Assembly (NCBI RefSeq): GCF_021404405.1
Contig: NZ_JABFTV010000004.1
Span: 248,001-312,000, forward strand
Length of the DNA: 64,000 nucleotides
Reading direction: 5' to 3'
From: Billgrantia aerodenitrificans
GTDB taxonomy: Bacteria; Pseudomonadota; Gammaproteobacteria; Pseudomonadales; Halomonadaceae
Numbering within the stretch: the first letter of the stretch is position 1; every line of letters starts with the position of its first letter. Shown in pieces: positions 54,429-63,145 of the stretch. The position numbers were made by a program, and so were the translations under genes. The notes beneath the pieces were generated by a model. That model saw only the letters and a list, made by a program, of their open reading frames with translations. It was not told the DNA's origin and made no database searches.

Positions 54429-55706
54429 TCAGGGAAGCATGTCTTTCATGCGGTAATAGGCACCCACGATGGGCAGGAACCAGGGCTTGCCCGTGTGCAT
54501 GGGAACGGCTCGCCAGGACAGGCCCTCGAGCGGATTGGTGCCCTTGCGGCCCATGGCGATATCGGCGAGCACGTTGCCGATCAGGGTCGAGACCTGCGCG
54601 CCATGTCCCGAATAGCCCATGCCGTAGATCACCCCATCGGCGGTGCCGGCGCGCGGGTAGCGATCCTGGGTGCAGCCGACGAGACCGCCCCAGCAGTAGT
54701 CAATCTCCACGTCGGCCAGCTGCGGGAAGACCTCGAGCATTTGTTTGCGCAGCAGTTGCCCGGAGCTGACGTCCGTCTTCTGATTCGACGCCGAGGAGAA
54801 GCGGGCCCTGCCGCCGAACAGCACGCGGTTGTCCGGGGTGAGGCGGAAGTAGTTGGCGATGTTGAGCGAGTTCGTGTAGTTGCGGTTGCCCGGCATCGTC
54901 GCCGCGACCTCTTCCGCGGTGAGCGGGCGCGTGACGATGATGAAGGAGGCGACCGACATCATCCGCCGACGGAAATAGCCGAAGGTCTCCGTGGTGTAGG
55001 CATCGGTGGCCAGGATGACCTGCCGGGCGACGAGGGAGCCGGTCGGCGTGGTCAGTCGCCAGCCGTTCGGTACCCGCTCGCGGGCAATGACGGGATTGTG
55101 CTCCCAGATGGTCGCGCCGTGACGATGGGCGGCCTGGGCCATGCCGGTGACGTAGCGTCCCATGTGCATCATGGCGGATTTCGGCGACAGCACGCCGCCG
55201 TGGAAGGCGTCCGAGCCCAGCTCCTTGCGCACGTCCTCGCGTGACAGCCACTCCACCGTGGGGTCGACCTCGCGGCGGAGCTCGTCGCACATGGCCTGCA
55301 GCTTCTTCACGTGGGAGGGCTTGGAGGCCAGCTTGATCTTGCCGCCCCGGCGGAAGCCGCAGTCGATCTTCTCTTCGTCGATGATCGCCTCGATCATGTC
55401 GATCGAATCGTCATAGGCTTGCCACAGGCGGCGCGCCTGGGCGTCGCCGAAACGCGCCTTGATGGCGCCGAAGCTGGCGAAATGACCGCTGTTGAGGTGC
55501 CCGCCGTTACGTCCCGATGCGCCATAGCCGACATGTTCGGCCTCGAGCAGGGCGACCTTGAGGCCGGATTTCGCCAGCTGCCGGGCGGCATTGAGGCCGG
55601 TGAAGCCTGCGCCGATCACCGCTACCTCGAACTCTCCCGAGACAGGGCCAGCCGCGGCCTGGTCGAAGGAAGCCGAGGTGTCGTGCCAGTAGGATACGAA
55701 TTTCAT
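54429..55706 (-). CDS. FAD-dependent amine oxidoreductase, PuuB-like
   Basis: The 425-residue flavoenzyme has FEVAVIGAGFTGLNAARQLA (about residue 26), LLEAEHVGYGASGRNGGHLN (about 52) and C-terminal GMGYSGHGAQVSTLIGNVLA, the pattern of gamma-glutamylputrescine oxidase PuuB and related DAO-family enzymes. AGGAG upstream of the ATG at 55706 fixes the start, which overlaps the aldehyde dehydrogenase stop (ATGA). With that enzyme it would oxidise an amine to an aldehyde and then an acid. No PuuA-type ligase is nearby, so the amine need not be glutamylated. Confidence 0.87.
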   Translation of the reverse strand: MKFVSYWHDTSASFDQAAAGPVSGEFEVAVIGAGFTGLNAARQLAKSGLKVALLEAEHVGYGASGRNGGHLNSGHFASFGAIKARFGDAQARRLWQAYDDSIDMIEAIIDEEKIDCGFRRGGKIKLASKPSHVKKLQAMCDELRREVDPTVEWLSREDVRKELGSDAFHGGVLSPKSAMMHMGRYVTGMAQAAHRHGATIWEHNPVIARERVPNGWRLTTPTGSLVARQVILATDAYTTETFGYFRRRMMSVASFIIVTRPLTAEEVAATMPGNRNYTNSLNIANYFRLTPDNRVLFGGRARFSSASNQKTDVSSGQLLRKQMLEVFPQLADVEIDYCWGGLVGCTQDRYPRAGTADGVIYGMGYSGHGAQVSTLIGNVLADIAMGRKGTNPLEGLSWRAVPMHTGKPWFLPIVGAYYRMKDMLP

Positions 55707-57193
55707 TGCTGCATCTCCTGCGAGAAGTCGACGAGCACACTCTTTATTCTGAGGTTCGCTTCGTACGCCTGGCGTCCGAGGTCCTTGCCGATGCCGGAGC
55801 GCTTGTAGCCGCCGGTGGGTATCACGAAGTCGGCGGTACGCCCATAGCGGTTGATCCACACGGTACCCGCCTCGATGCCGCGCGCCAGCCGCAGGGCCCG
55901 GCCGATGTCCGCGGTATGCACACCGGCGGCCAGGCCATATTCGGGGTGGTCGGCGAGGGCCTGGGCTTCCTCTTCGTCGTCGAAGGTCTGCACGGTGAGC
56001 ACCGGGCCGAAGATCTCGTTCTTCACGGCTTCCATCTGCTGGTCGACGTCGCTCAGGATGGTCGGCTGGTAGAACCCGCCAGCGTTACCCATCGAGAGGC
56101 ACTGCCCACCGGTGACGATACGTGCCCCCTGTGCTGTGCTGCGCTGCACGATGCCATCGATACGTTCCATCTCGCGGCTGGAGATGATCGGGCACAGGGT
56201 GGTGTCCGGCTCCCAGGTGTAACCGGCCTTGAGTTCCGCCACGATGGCGACGAGCCGCTCGATGAACCTGTCGGCGATGGAGCGCTGCACGATCAGACGC
56301 GAGCCGGCAACGCATACCTGGCCGGCGTTGGTGGTGATCGCCCGCGCCACGGTGCGCGCCGTTCTTTCCAGGTCGTGGACGTCGGCGAAGACCACCTGCG
56401 GGCTCTTGCCGCCGAGCTCCAGCGTTACCGCCTTGGTACCGCTCTCGGCACATGCCGCCATGATGGCCGCGCCGGTTCGGGTCGAACCGGTGAAGGTCAT
56501 CTTGGCAATCTTGGGATGGCGACACAGTGCATCGCCGGTGGTGAGACCATCGCCCTGCACGACGTTGAAGATGCCTTCCGGCACGCCGGCTTCGACGGCC
56601 AGTTCCGCCATCCGCAGCACGCTGAATGGCGTCATCTCGGATGGCTTGAGCACCATGGCATTACCGGCGGCCAGGGCGGGGCCCACCTTCCATGAGGAGG
56701 TCACCAGCGGAAAATTCCAGGGCACGATGGAGCCGATGACACCGTAGGGTTCCGCGATCGTCATGCCGAGATGGTCGTTGCGTGTCGCAGCCACCTCGCC
56801 GCCGATCTTGTCCGCCCACTCCGCATAGAAGCGGATGCCCTCGGCGGTAAATGGCACGTCCCAGCCTGCCGCATCACGGATCGGCCGGGTCGAGCCGACG
56901 GCTTCGAGCGGTGCCAGCGTCTTGACGTCGGCCTCGATCAGATCCGCCCAGCGCCGCAGGATGCGTGCGCGGTCACGCGGTGCGCAGCGTGCCCAGTCGC
57001 TGTACTTGTAGGCGTTCCACGAGTCCTGTACCGCCCGGTCGACGAGGTCGGCGTCCGCCACCGGCAGACCTGCGTAGGTAACGCCGTCGGAAGGCCGTTG
57101 CACATCGATCGCACTCGAACTGCCGGCGATGTAACGGCCGCCGATGAAGTGTGCACTGCGTACCGTTATCCGGTTCGGGTCAAAGCTTTCCAT
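55703..57193 (-). CDS. NAD-dependent aldehyde dehydrogenase
   Basis: A 496-residue ALDH with PWNFPLVTSSWKVGPALAAG (about residue 155), FTGSTRTGAAIM, base glutamate in VTLELGGKSPQVVF (about 255) and nucleophile in NAGQVCVAGSR (about 290). It resembles the PuuC/BetB-like broad group oxidising amino-aldehydes. I start at 57193; an in-frame longer form has no ribosome site. It lies between two FAD amine oxidases and shares ATGA with the downstream one, so it oxidises the aldehyde they make. Confidence 0.9.
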   Translation of the reverse strand: MESFDPNRITVRSAHFIGGRYIAGSSSAIDVQRPSDGVTYAGLPVADADLVDRAVQDSWNAYKYSDWARCAPRDRARILRRWADLIEADVKTLAPLEAVGSTRPIRDAAGWDVPFTAEGIRFYAEWADKIGGEVAATRNDHLGMTIAEPYGVIGSIVPWNFPLVTSSWKVGPALAAGNAMVLKPSEMTPFSVLRMAELAVEAGVPEGIFNVVQGDGLTTGDALCRHPKIAKMTFTGSTRTGAAIMAACAESGTKAVTLELGGKSPQVVFADVHDLERTARTVARAITTNAGQVCVAGSRLIVQRSIADRFIERLVAIVAELKAGYTWEPDTTLCPIISSREMERIDGIVQRSTAQGARIVTGGQCLSMGNAGGFYQPTILSDVDQQMEAVKNEIFGPVLTVQTFDDEEEAQALADHPEYGLAAGVHTADIGRALRLARGIEAGTVWINRYGRTADFVIPTGGYKRSGIGKDLGRQAYEANLRIKSVLVDFSQEMQQ

Positions 57194-57295
57194 GACAACA
57201 TCCTCTCGACAGTTCTCTCGACAGTTGGGTGAGCCGGGGCGTACGAAGCCCGAGGCCTGGCTGGCAGGGCCGGCGGATGACTGCATCGGTGCGAG

Positions 57296-58606
57296 TCATC
57301 GGCTGGCGCGCCACATTGCGATTCGGTCCTGCATTCCATAGCCCTGGATGACGGCCGGCATGAACCACGGATTGCCACGATAGAAAGGGATGCAGGGCGG
57401 CGGCCTGAAGTCGAAGGCCGAGCAGGCGTGCTCGCTGCTTCGCAGCAGCTTGTGGGCCGCGCGGGTACCAACCCACGGTGCCCAGACCACGCCTGAGCCG
57501 CAAAAGCCGGTGGCGTAGAGCACGCCGTTCTTTTCGAAGATTCGCGGCAGCATGTCGCGGTTCATCGCCACGTTGCCGAACCAGCTGTGGGAGAGGCGCA
57601 CGTTCTCGAGTTCGGGAAAGCGCGTCACCAACCCCTTGCGCAGGCGCAGCGTCGGTGCCGTCGGGTCGCCGACCCGGGAGCTGTCGCGGCCGCCCAGCAG
57701 GATGCGCCTGCCGTCGGGTGAGGGGCGGTAATAGAAGCCCAGCTGCAGGCCCTCGCCCATCATCATCCGCTTGGGCATCAGCCGCGCCATCAGCTCGGGA
57801 GGAAGCTCCTCGGTGGCGATGATGCGGCTGCGCACCGGCACCAGGCGACGGCGCAGGAAGGGCGTAGCGCCATCGGTGTAGCCGTTGGTGCAGACCAGAA
57901 CCTGCCGCGCCTGAACCGTACCGGCCGAGGTCGTGACGCGGAATCCAGCGCCTTCCCGCGCTATCGACGTCACGGCGGTATGTGAGTGGACCGTCAGCCC
58001 CTCGGCCAATGCCACGCGCAGCAGTTCGGCATGGAACTTGGCCGGGGTCAGACCGCCGATGTCCATCCTGACCGTGCCGCCGCGGTAGAAGTCGGTGCCG
58101 ATATAGTCGCGCTGTTCGCCGTGCGGAACGGCGTAGGACTCGATGCCCAGTCGCTTCGCCAGCGCCTCGGCACCGCGGGCCATGCTCTCGTACTGTTCAT
58201 GGCCGATGGCACCGCGGAACAGGCCGCTGAGCTGGAGGTCGCAGTCGAGCCCTTCGGTCGCGATGAAATCGTAGAGAAACTCCCGGGCGAGCTTGCCTTC
58301 CGCCTCGATGGCCAGCGCCTTCTGCTCGCCGAAGCGGCGGCTGAGCGTGGCGTAGTCCGGGCGAATGCTGCCGCTGGTGATCCCGCCGTTGCGCGATGAG
58401 GCGCCTTCGCCCGGACTCATGGCGTCGAATGCTGCCACCGACCGACCTGCGCGTGCCAGTTCCAGCCCCGCCGCCAGACCGGCGTAGCCGGCGCCCACGA
58501 TCAACACATCGAGTTGCCTGAGCGGTGTTTGTTGCGGCAGCGGTTTGACGGGTGCCGTTTCCCACCAAAAGGACGTGCTCTGTTCGGCGATGCTGCGTTC
58601 GTGCAT
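57296..58606 (-). CDS. FAD-dependent amine oxidoreductase, DAO family
   Basis: The 436-residue protein has LDVLIVGAGYAGLAAGLELA (about residue 32), SPGEGASSRNGGITSGSIRP (about 64) and GFCGSGVVWAPWVGTRAAHK near the end, marking the same PuuB-like DAO branch as the oxidase at 54.4 kb, but the two are distant. GAGG seven bases upstream supports the ATG. It is first in the operon oxidase-ALDH-oxidase-cupin. Two different oxidases with one dehydrogenase suggest sequential or alternative amine substrates. Confidence 0.86.
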   Translation of the reverse strand: MHERSIAEQSTSFWWETAPVKPLPQQTPLRQLDVLIVGAGYAGLAAGLELARAGRSVAAFDAMSPGEGASSRNGGITSGSIRPDYATLSRRFGEQKALAIEAEGKLAREFLYDFIATEGLDCDLQLSGLFRGAIGHEQYESMARGAEALAKRLGIESYAVPHGEQRDYIGTDFYRGGTVRMDIGGLTPAKFHAELLRVALAEGLTVHSHTAVTSIAREGAGFRVTTSAGTVQARQVLVCTNGYTDGATPFLRRRLVPVRSRIIATEELPPELMARLMPKRMMMGEGLQLGFYYRPSPDGRRILLGGRDSSRVGDPTAPTLRLRKGLVTRFPELENVRLSHSWFGNVAMNRDMLPRIFEKNGVLYATGFCGSGVVWAPWVGTRAAHKLLRSSEHACSAFDFRPPPCIPFYRGNPWFMPAVIQGYGMQDRIAMWRASR

Positions 58607-58923
58607 GGGAAGGCCTCACGTCGAGTATCAGGCGAGGATTGATATCGAGAGTTTCCCGGGCCAGCGGCCCGTCATGATAAGAAGTATGGCGCTTTAGTTT
58701 TCCGTAGAGTCGCCGAAACTCGAGGGGTAGGCGGCAGGAAACACCGAAAACGGTGCCGCTGTTGATATATCGATCCGTGCCCTATGCAAGAGGTCCCTGC
58801 ACTGTCATGGCATGTCCGGGCAGCGCTAATCGCCAATGATTTTTGCCGGTGTCGAGAAAGGAGAGGAGGGGCGCATCCGCCACCTCCTCTTCTGTTGGCC
58901 GTGATGAGTGATGACGTTCCGGA
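58607..58923. other. Intergenic region upstream of the oxidase operon
   Basis: These 317 bases hold no gene. The 58607 side should contain the minus-strand operon's promoter; the far side holds a hairpin at 58862-58890 that ends the GNAT 1 transcript. No repeat of the 17-bp motif was found here. Confidence 0.5.
58862..58890 (-). terminator. Terminator hairpin downstream of GNAT 1
   Basis: AGAGGAGG pairs with CCTCCTCT, continued inside by GGCG/CGCC with one bulged A, 33 bases after the GNAT 1 stop. A short T-containing tract follows on the minus strand. Confidence 0.6.
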
Positions 58924-59784
58924 TCAGCCCAGCGCCTGGTTGATGATGGCGAACTGCTGCAGGCCGAATGCCGGTACCGGTGCTTCGCCTTTGACCATGG
59001 CAACGACGGTATCGACCTGCAACAGGCCGAGCTCCTGCAGCCAGGGGCTCAGGTGACCGGAATCGTGGACGTCGATGCGGATGAAGGAGTCGACACGCGC
59101 CCCCATCCAGTAGCTGATCATGGCCTTGGCCCGCTCGGCAGAGGATGCCACTACCGGTCCGATCACGTAGCCGTGGCCGAAACGCCGCATCAGGGCGAAT
59201 CCGGTGAGCTCCCCCTGGTTGTCGAGCACCACGCCATCGGCGACCTGAAGCAGTTCGTTCAGCGCCGCTGCCCGGGGCATGCCGGTACCGGCTGTCGCCA
59301 GCTCGATCAGCTTGGCGCGATCGTTCACGCCTGCCGGCCGTATGCGCTCACCGGGCGGTGGCGCAACGATTTCGGGCTGAACGACGGTGCCCTGGTGCTG
59401 GTGGACCGTGCCGATGGGCTTGAAGCCGAGTCGCTCGTACAGCGGCTGACCCTCTGGGGTGGCGAGCAAGAGCGTATTGCGCTCGCCGGTCAGGTGGAGA
59501 ATCGACTCCATCAATGCGCGCCCGATGCCTTTCCCCTGGGCTTCCGGCGATACGATGATCATGCCGAGCGTTGCATGGTCGCTGCCATGACTCCAACACA
59601 TGGCAGTGCCGATGACCTCACCATTGCGCTCGGCAACGAAACCGCTGCCGAGACGATGCACGAGCTGCCAGTCTTCCAGGCGATGTGGCCAGCGTACCGC
59701 TTGCGAGAGTCGATGAGCGGCAGGTAGGTCGCTCCCCAACATGGGCCGATAGGTAATGTCGGTATCAAGGTTCTGGACTGCCAT
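58924..59784 (-). CDS. Double-GNAT-domain acetyltransferase-like protein 1
   Basis: The 286-residue protein has an N-terminal GNAT domain with the acetyl-CoA loop IIVSPEAQGKGIGRALMESI (about residues 75-95) and LYERLGFKPIGTVHQHQGT (about 120-138), then a second, more degenerate GNAT-like domain (about 150-286). GGAGG eight bases before the ATG at 59784 fixes the start. It is paralogous to GNAT 2 at 60.0 kb and shares the upstream 17-bp motif with it. It may acetylate an amine intermediate or sense it; the substrate is unknown. Confidence 0.85.
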   Translation of the reverse strand: MAVQNLDTDITYRPMLGSDLPAAHRLSQAVRWPHRLEDWQLVHRLGSGFVAERNGEVIGTAMCWSHGSDHATLGMIIVSPEAQGKGIGRALMESILHLTGERNTLLLATPEGQPLYERLGFKPIGTVHQHQGTVVQPEIVAPPPGERIRPAGVNDRAKLIELATAGTGMPRAAALNELLQVADGVVLDNQGELTGFALMRRFGHGYVIGPVVASSAERAKAMISYWMGARVDSFIRIDVHDSGHLSPWLQELGLLQVDTVVAMVKGEAPVPAFGLQQFAIINQALG

Positions 59785-59834
59785 AAGAAGTTCCTCCATA
59801 GCTCTTCGTACTCTGGCGTCTGCACAGGGGCATT

Positions 59835-59851
59835 ACTAGGATGTTCTTGCC
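59835..59851 (-). promoter_or_regulatory. Shared 17-bp motif, copy 2 (ahead of GNAT 1)
   Basis: ACTAGGATGTTCTTGCC lies 50 bases upstream of GNAT 1, in the same orientation as the other two copies. Confidence 0.55.
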
Positions 59852-60049
59852 GATATGGAGGGCTGATTATGGTGGCGGGAAAATTCGGTAGTAATGTTTG
59901 CAGAGGGAAGTCATAGCGAAGGATAGTGCCGCCCTCAGCCGTGTTTTTAGCACGATATGGGTAGGCTTTTTCTTGCTGCTGAGCAGGCGACACATGCTGC
60001 GTCTTTTCAGACGGAGCGACACGTGTTCAGGGATGCTGTGGAAAGTCGG

Positions 60050-60943
60050 CTAACCCAGGGATTGGTTCACCAGTGCAAACGTATGGACCTCGGTATCCAC
60101 CGGTTCCTTTGTGGTGGGTAGGGTCATGACCGACACCTGTTCATACTCCTGCATTCCGCAGCGTTCGAGAAATTCGGTGAAGTCGCCCTCGGGTCGGGTG
60201 GTATCGACCCGGAGAAATCTTCCTGCATGTTTTTGTACATGAGGGGCGACCAGTGCGATGGCGTCGGCGGAGCTTTTCGCGACGACCGGTCCCACGATAT
60301 GCCCGCGGCCGAATCTGCGGCACAGGGCAAAGCCAGCGATACGGCCCTCCCGCTCGAGCACCGTGCCGGCGGAACGGCCGACCAGCTCTTCCAGGATGGC
60401 TGCTCTATCGGCGCCGAAGGCGGCCTGGTCGAGGTGGGCAATGTCGGGGAGATCCGTCGCTTTCAATGGGCGAACCCGGCTGTCGGCCGGCAGCGAAACC
60501 TCGTCTGGATCGATAGCCGTGCCCTGGTGTTGATGCACGACGCTCACGGCCTTGAAGCCAAGGGCATGGGCGAGACGATAGGCGACCCGGGGCGCAATGA
60601 TCTGAAGACGACGGCCGTGGCACTGCTGCATCACGTGATCCATCAGCCAGCCGCCGCCGCCCTGGGCCTGTAGCTGTGGCGTGGTGATGACCATGCCGAT
60701 GGTGGCGAAATCGTTGCCCATGGGAAACCACATTGCCGAGCCGACGATCCGGCCGATCTTGTCGCAGCCGGCAAATCCCTTGCCAATCTTGAGCAGCATG
60801 CGCCAATCGTCTGGCCGGTGCGGCCAGCCGACACCCACCGACAGCTGATGCAGCTTGCCGATATCGTTCTCCTGAAGGTTTCGCAGCGTCAGCTCATAAG
60901 TCTGCAGGCGCTTTGACGTCTCTTTGGACACCTGGCTCTCCAT
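60050..60943 (-). CDS. Double-GNAT-domain acetyltransferase-like protein 2
   Basis: The 297-residue protein parallels GNAT 1: ITTPQLQAQGGGGWLMDHVM (about residues 85-105) aligns with its acetyl-CoA loop, and LAHALGFKAVSVVHQHQGTA keeps the HQHQGT motif, followed by a second GNAT-like domain with RRFGRGHIVGPVVAKSSADA. The Q/RxxGxG/A loop is altered (QAQGGGG), so CoA binding may be weaker. The start at 60943 has AGGG upstream. The gene is in tandem with GNAT 1, 265 bases apart, and shares its upstream motif. Confidence 0.82.
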   Translation of the reverse strand: MESQVSKETSKRLQTYELTLRNLQENDIGKLHQLSVGVGWPHRPDDWRMLLKIGKGFAGCDKIGRIVGSAMWFPMGNDFATIGMVITTPQLQAQGGGGWLMDHVMQQCHGRRLQIIAPRVAYRLAHALGFKAVSVVHQHQGTAIDPDEVSLPADSRVRPLKATDLPDIAHLDQAAFGADRAAILEELVGRSAGTVLEREGRIAGFALCRRFGRGHIVGPVVAKSSADAIALVAPHVQKHAGRFLRVDTTRPEGDFTEFLERCGMQEYEQVSVMTLPTTKEPVDTEVHTFALVNQSLG

Positions 60944-61440
60944 AAGTGGCTTTCCCTGGCAATGGCAGTTTGGCAGCTGATAGCGGTCATGACTAGGACG
61001 TTCTTGCCGCACCTGTAAGGTTGGTGCACCGCGAAGCCAGGTGAATCATGCCGCGCGCATGGCTATGGCCAGTGAAAATTCCTCTCCCAGGCTGCACAGC
61101 CGGTGTGACTGCCTTGTCGCTGGGGTGGCTTCGGGCGTGCGGCAGCTTCTGCCGTATGGTGCGGCCAATGCCAACGATTGTATGTGCGAGTGGGGCCAAA
61201 ACGAACCAAAAGCGTTGTGCATTGGTGCTGTAATTGTTTCAACGGCTTGTTCGTATCCGATGAGGCATGCGAGTCGAGTCTTCAGCTTGTTACGAAGGGC
61301 GGGAGCGAGAGTATCGGCTTAGGCAGAAAGCGTCACGCGAGATAACGGTAATACCCCGGATTGCCTGAAGTAGCCCCCTGGATAACGGCGCGCCGATATA
61401 ACAACAGCAAGCAATGATAGCGGATAGACGGAGGCACGAT
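60944..61440. other. Divergent intergenic region upstream of binding protein copy 2
   Basis: These 497 bases hold no convincing gene. They contain the 17-bp motif at 60992 and a GGAGG ribosome site just before the second binding-protein gene. The long gap may hold a regulated promoter for the ABC operon. Confidence 0.5.
60992..61008 (-). promoter_or_regulatory. Shared 17-bp motif, copy 3 (ahead of GNAT 2)
   Basis: ACTAGGACGTTCTTGCC lies 48 bases upstream of GNAT 2. The distance to the start is almost the same as for GNAT 1. Confidence 0.55.
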
Positions 61441-63063
61441 ATGAAGAACAGGAACTTCCCTGGCCATGATCGGCGGGCCATGACGGAGCTGATGCGGACA
61501 GCCGGCCAAGGCGGCCATGGCTTCACCCGGCGCGATGTGCTGCGCGGCATGGCCGCCGGTACCGTGTTGGCCGCCACCGCCGGCGGCTTGATGACCGGCG
61601 CGTCGTCCGCCTTCGCCCAGACGCCCCAGCGCGGCGGACGTATCAAGGTCGCGAGTGCGACCAGCTCGACCGCCGACACGCTGGACCCGGCCAAGGGGGC
61701 GAACTACACCGACTACTGCCGTCACTTCATGTTCTACAACGGCCTGACCACACTGGACGAGGCGCTGGTGCCGCGCATGTCGCTGGCGGAGTCGTTCGAC
61801 ACCGACGACGCCCTCACCTGGGTCGTCAAGCTGCGTCGGGACGTCGTCTTCCACGACGGTCAGCCGTTCACCTCGGCCGACGTGGTCTACTCGCTGAACC
61901 GCCACAAGGATCCGGATACCGCCTCCCGCGCCCTCAGCGTCGCTGAGCAGCTCGAAGAGGTCAGCGCCGCCGGCCCGCATGAAGTGCACATCCGGCTCAC
62001 CAGTCCCAACGCCGACCTGCCGGCGATCCTCGCCACCTCCCACTTCCTCATCGTGCGCGACGGCGCCACGGACTTCAGCCTCGCCAACGGCACCGGGCCC
62101 TTCGAGTGCGCGGAGTTCCAGCCGGGAGTGCGTTCGGTCGCCGTGCGCAACGACAGCTACTGGAAGCCGGGTCAGCCCTACCTCGACGAGATCGAGTTCT
62201 TCGCGATCCCCGACGAGGCCGCGCGCATCAACGCCCTGCTCGCCGGGGACGTCGACCTCATCAACCCGGTCAATGCGCGCTCGATCCCACGCATCCTCAA
62301 CAGCGCCAACGCCACGGCGATGGAATCCCCGACCGGCGCTTATACCAACCTGGTGATGCGCGACGAGCTGGGGCCGGTCAACAACCCGGACTTCGTGCTG
62401 GCGATGAAGTACATGCTCGATCGTGAGCAGATCCAGCGGCTCGCCTTCGGCGGCTTCGGCACTCTCGGCAACGACCAGCCGATCGCGCCCAGCCACCGCT
62501 ACCACCTCGCCGACCTGCCGCAGCGCACCTTCGACCTGGACCGGGCGAAGTACCACCTGGAGCGCGCCGGCATCGGGAACCGTTCGATTCCCCTGGTGGC
62601 CTCCGAGGCCGCCACCGGCTCGGTGGACATGGCCCAGCTGATGCAGCTCTCGGCACAGCAAATCGGGCTCAGGCTCGATATTCGGCGGGTGCCGTCGGAC
62701 GGCTACTGGTCCAACCACTGGATGAAGCATCCGCTGGGCTTCGGCGCCATCAGTGCGCGGCCGACCGCCGACCTGATGTTCAGCCTGTTCTTCCAGTCCG
62801 AGGCCGCCTGGAACGAGTCGGGCTGGCGCAACGAACAGTTCGACCAGCTGCTGCTGGCGGCACGCGGCGAGACCGACGAAGCCAAGCGCAAGCAGATGTA
62901 CGGCGACATGCAGGTACTGATCCACGAGCACGGCGGCATCGGCATCCCGCAGTTCAGGAGCAGCATCGACGGCCACAACACCAAGCTGCGGGGGCTGACC
63001 CCCCATCCGCTGGGTGGCCTGATGGGCTACATGTTCGCCGAACACGTCTGGCTGGACGCCTGA
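61441..63063 (+). CDS. Family 5 ABC substrate-binding protein, Tat-exported (copy 2)
   Basis: This 540-residue protein is a near twin of the gene at 51839: same Tat motif (TRRDVLRG, residues 29-36) and same mature sequence apart from a Ser-to-Asn and a Gln-to-Arg change near the C-terminus (GHNTKLRGLTPHP). Only the first 16 or so residues (MKNRNFPGHDRRAMTEL) are unrelated to copy 1. GGAGG seven bases before the ATG fixes the start. Unlike copy 1 it is followed by a permease gene, so it heads an ABC importer operon. The ligand is probably a peptide, opine or amine. Confidence 0.92.
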   Translation: MKNRNFPGHDRRAMTELMRTAGQGGHGFTRRDVLRGMAAGTVLAATAGGLMTGASSAFAQTPQRGGRIKVASATSSTADTLDPAKGANYTDYCRHFMFYNGLTTLDEALVPRMSLAESFDTDDALTWVVKLRRDVVFHDGQPFTSADVVYSLNRHKDPDTASRALSVAEQLEEVSAAGPHEVHIRLTSPNADLPAILATSHFLIVRDGATDFSLANGTGPFECAEFQPGVRSVAVRNDSYWKPGQPYLDEIEFFAIPDEAARINALLAGDVDLINPVNARSIPRILNSANATAMESPTGAYTNLVMRDELGPVNNPDFVLAMKYMLDREQIQRLAFGGFGTLGNDQPIAPSHRYHLADLPQRTFDLDRAKYHLERAGIGNRSIPLVASEAATGSVDMAQLMQLSAQQIGLRLDIRRVPSDGYWSNHWMKHPLGFGAISARPTADLMFSLFFQSEAAWNESGWRNEQFDQLLLAARGETDEAKRKQMYGDMQVLIHEHGGIGIPQFRSSIDGHNTKLRGLTPHPLGGLMGYMFAEHVWLDA

Positions 63064-63064
63064 G
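61489..63064 (+). repeat. 1.58-kb near-identical direct repeat, copy 2
   Basis: Matches 51881-53456 in the same orientation, offset 9608 bases. Upstream and downstream sequences are not shared, so the duplicated or converted unit is essentially the coding sequence minus its first 16 codons. Confidence 0.9.
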
Positions 63065-63095
63065 CGAATCCCTCTAACGACAACTCAACCATGAA

Positions 63096-63126
63096 GGCGT
63101 CACCTTGGCGGGAGTGAGGTGACGCC
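63096..63126 (+). terminator. Stem-loop between binding protein and permease genes
   Basis: GGCGTCACCT pairs with AGGTGACGCC around an 11-nt loop, 32 bases after the binding-protein stop and 19 before the permease ATG. No T-run follows, so it is likely a processing or stabilising hairpin that favours the binding protein. Confidence 0.6.
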
Positions 63127-63145
63127 ACAATAAGAAGGGCAAACC

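Noticed and set aside
51720..61234. 11-base match GGTGCTGTAAT upstream of both binding-protein genes (51720-51730 and 61224-61234)
   Set aside because: It is short and lies at different distances from the two starts (about 109 and 207 bases), so chance is a sufficient explanation.
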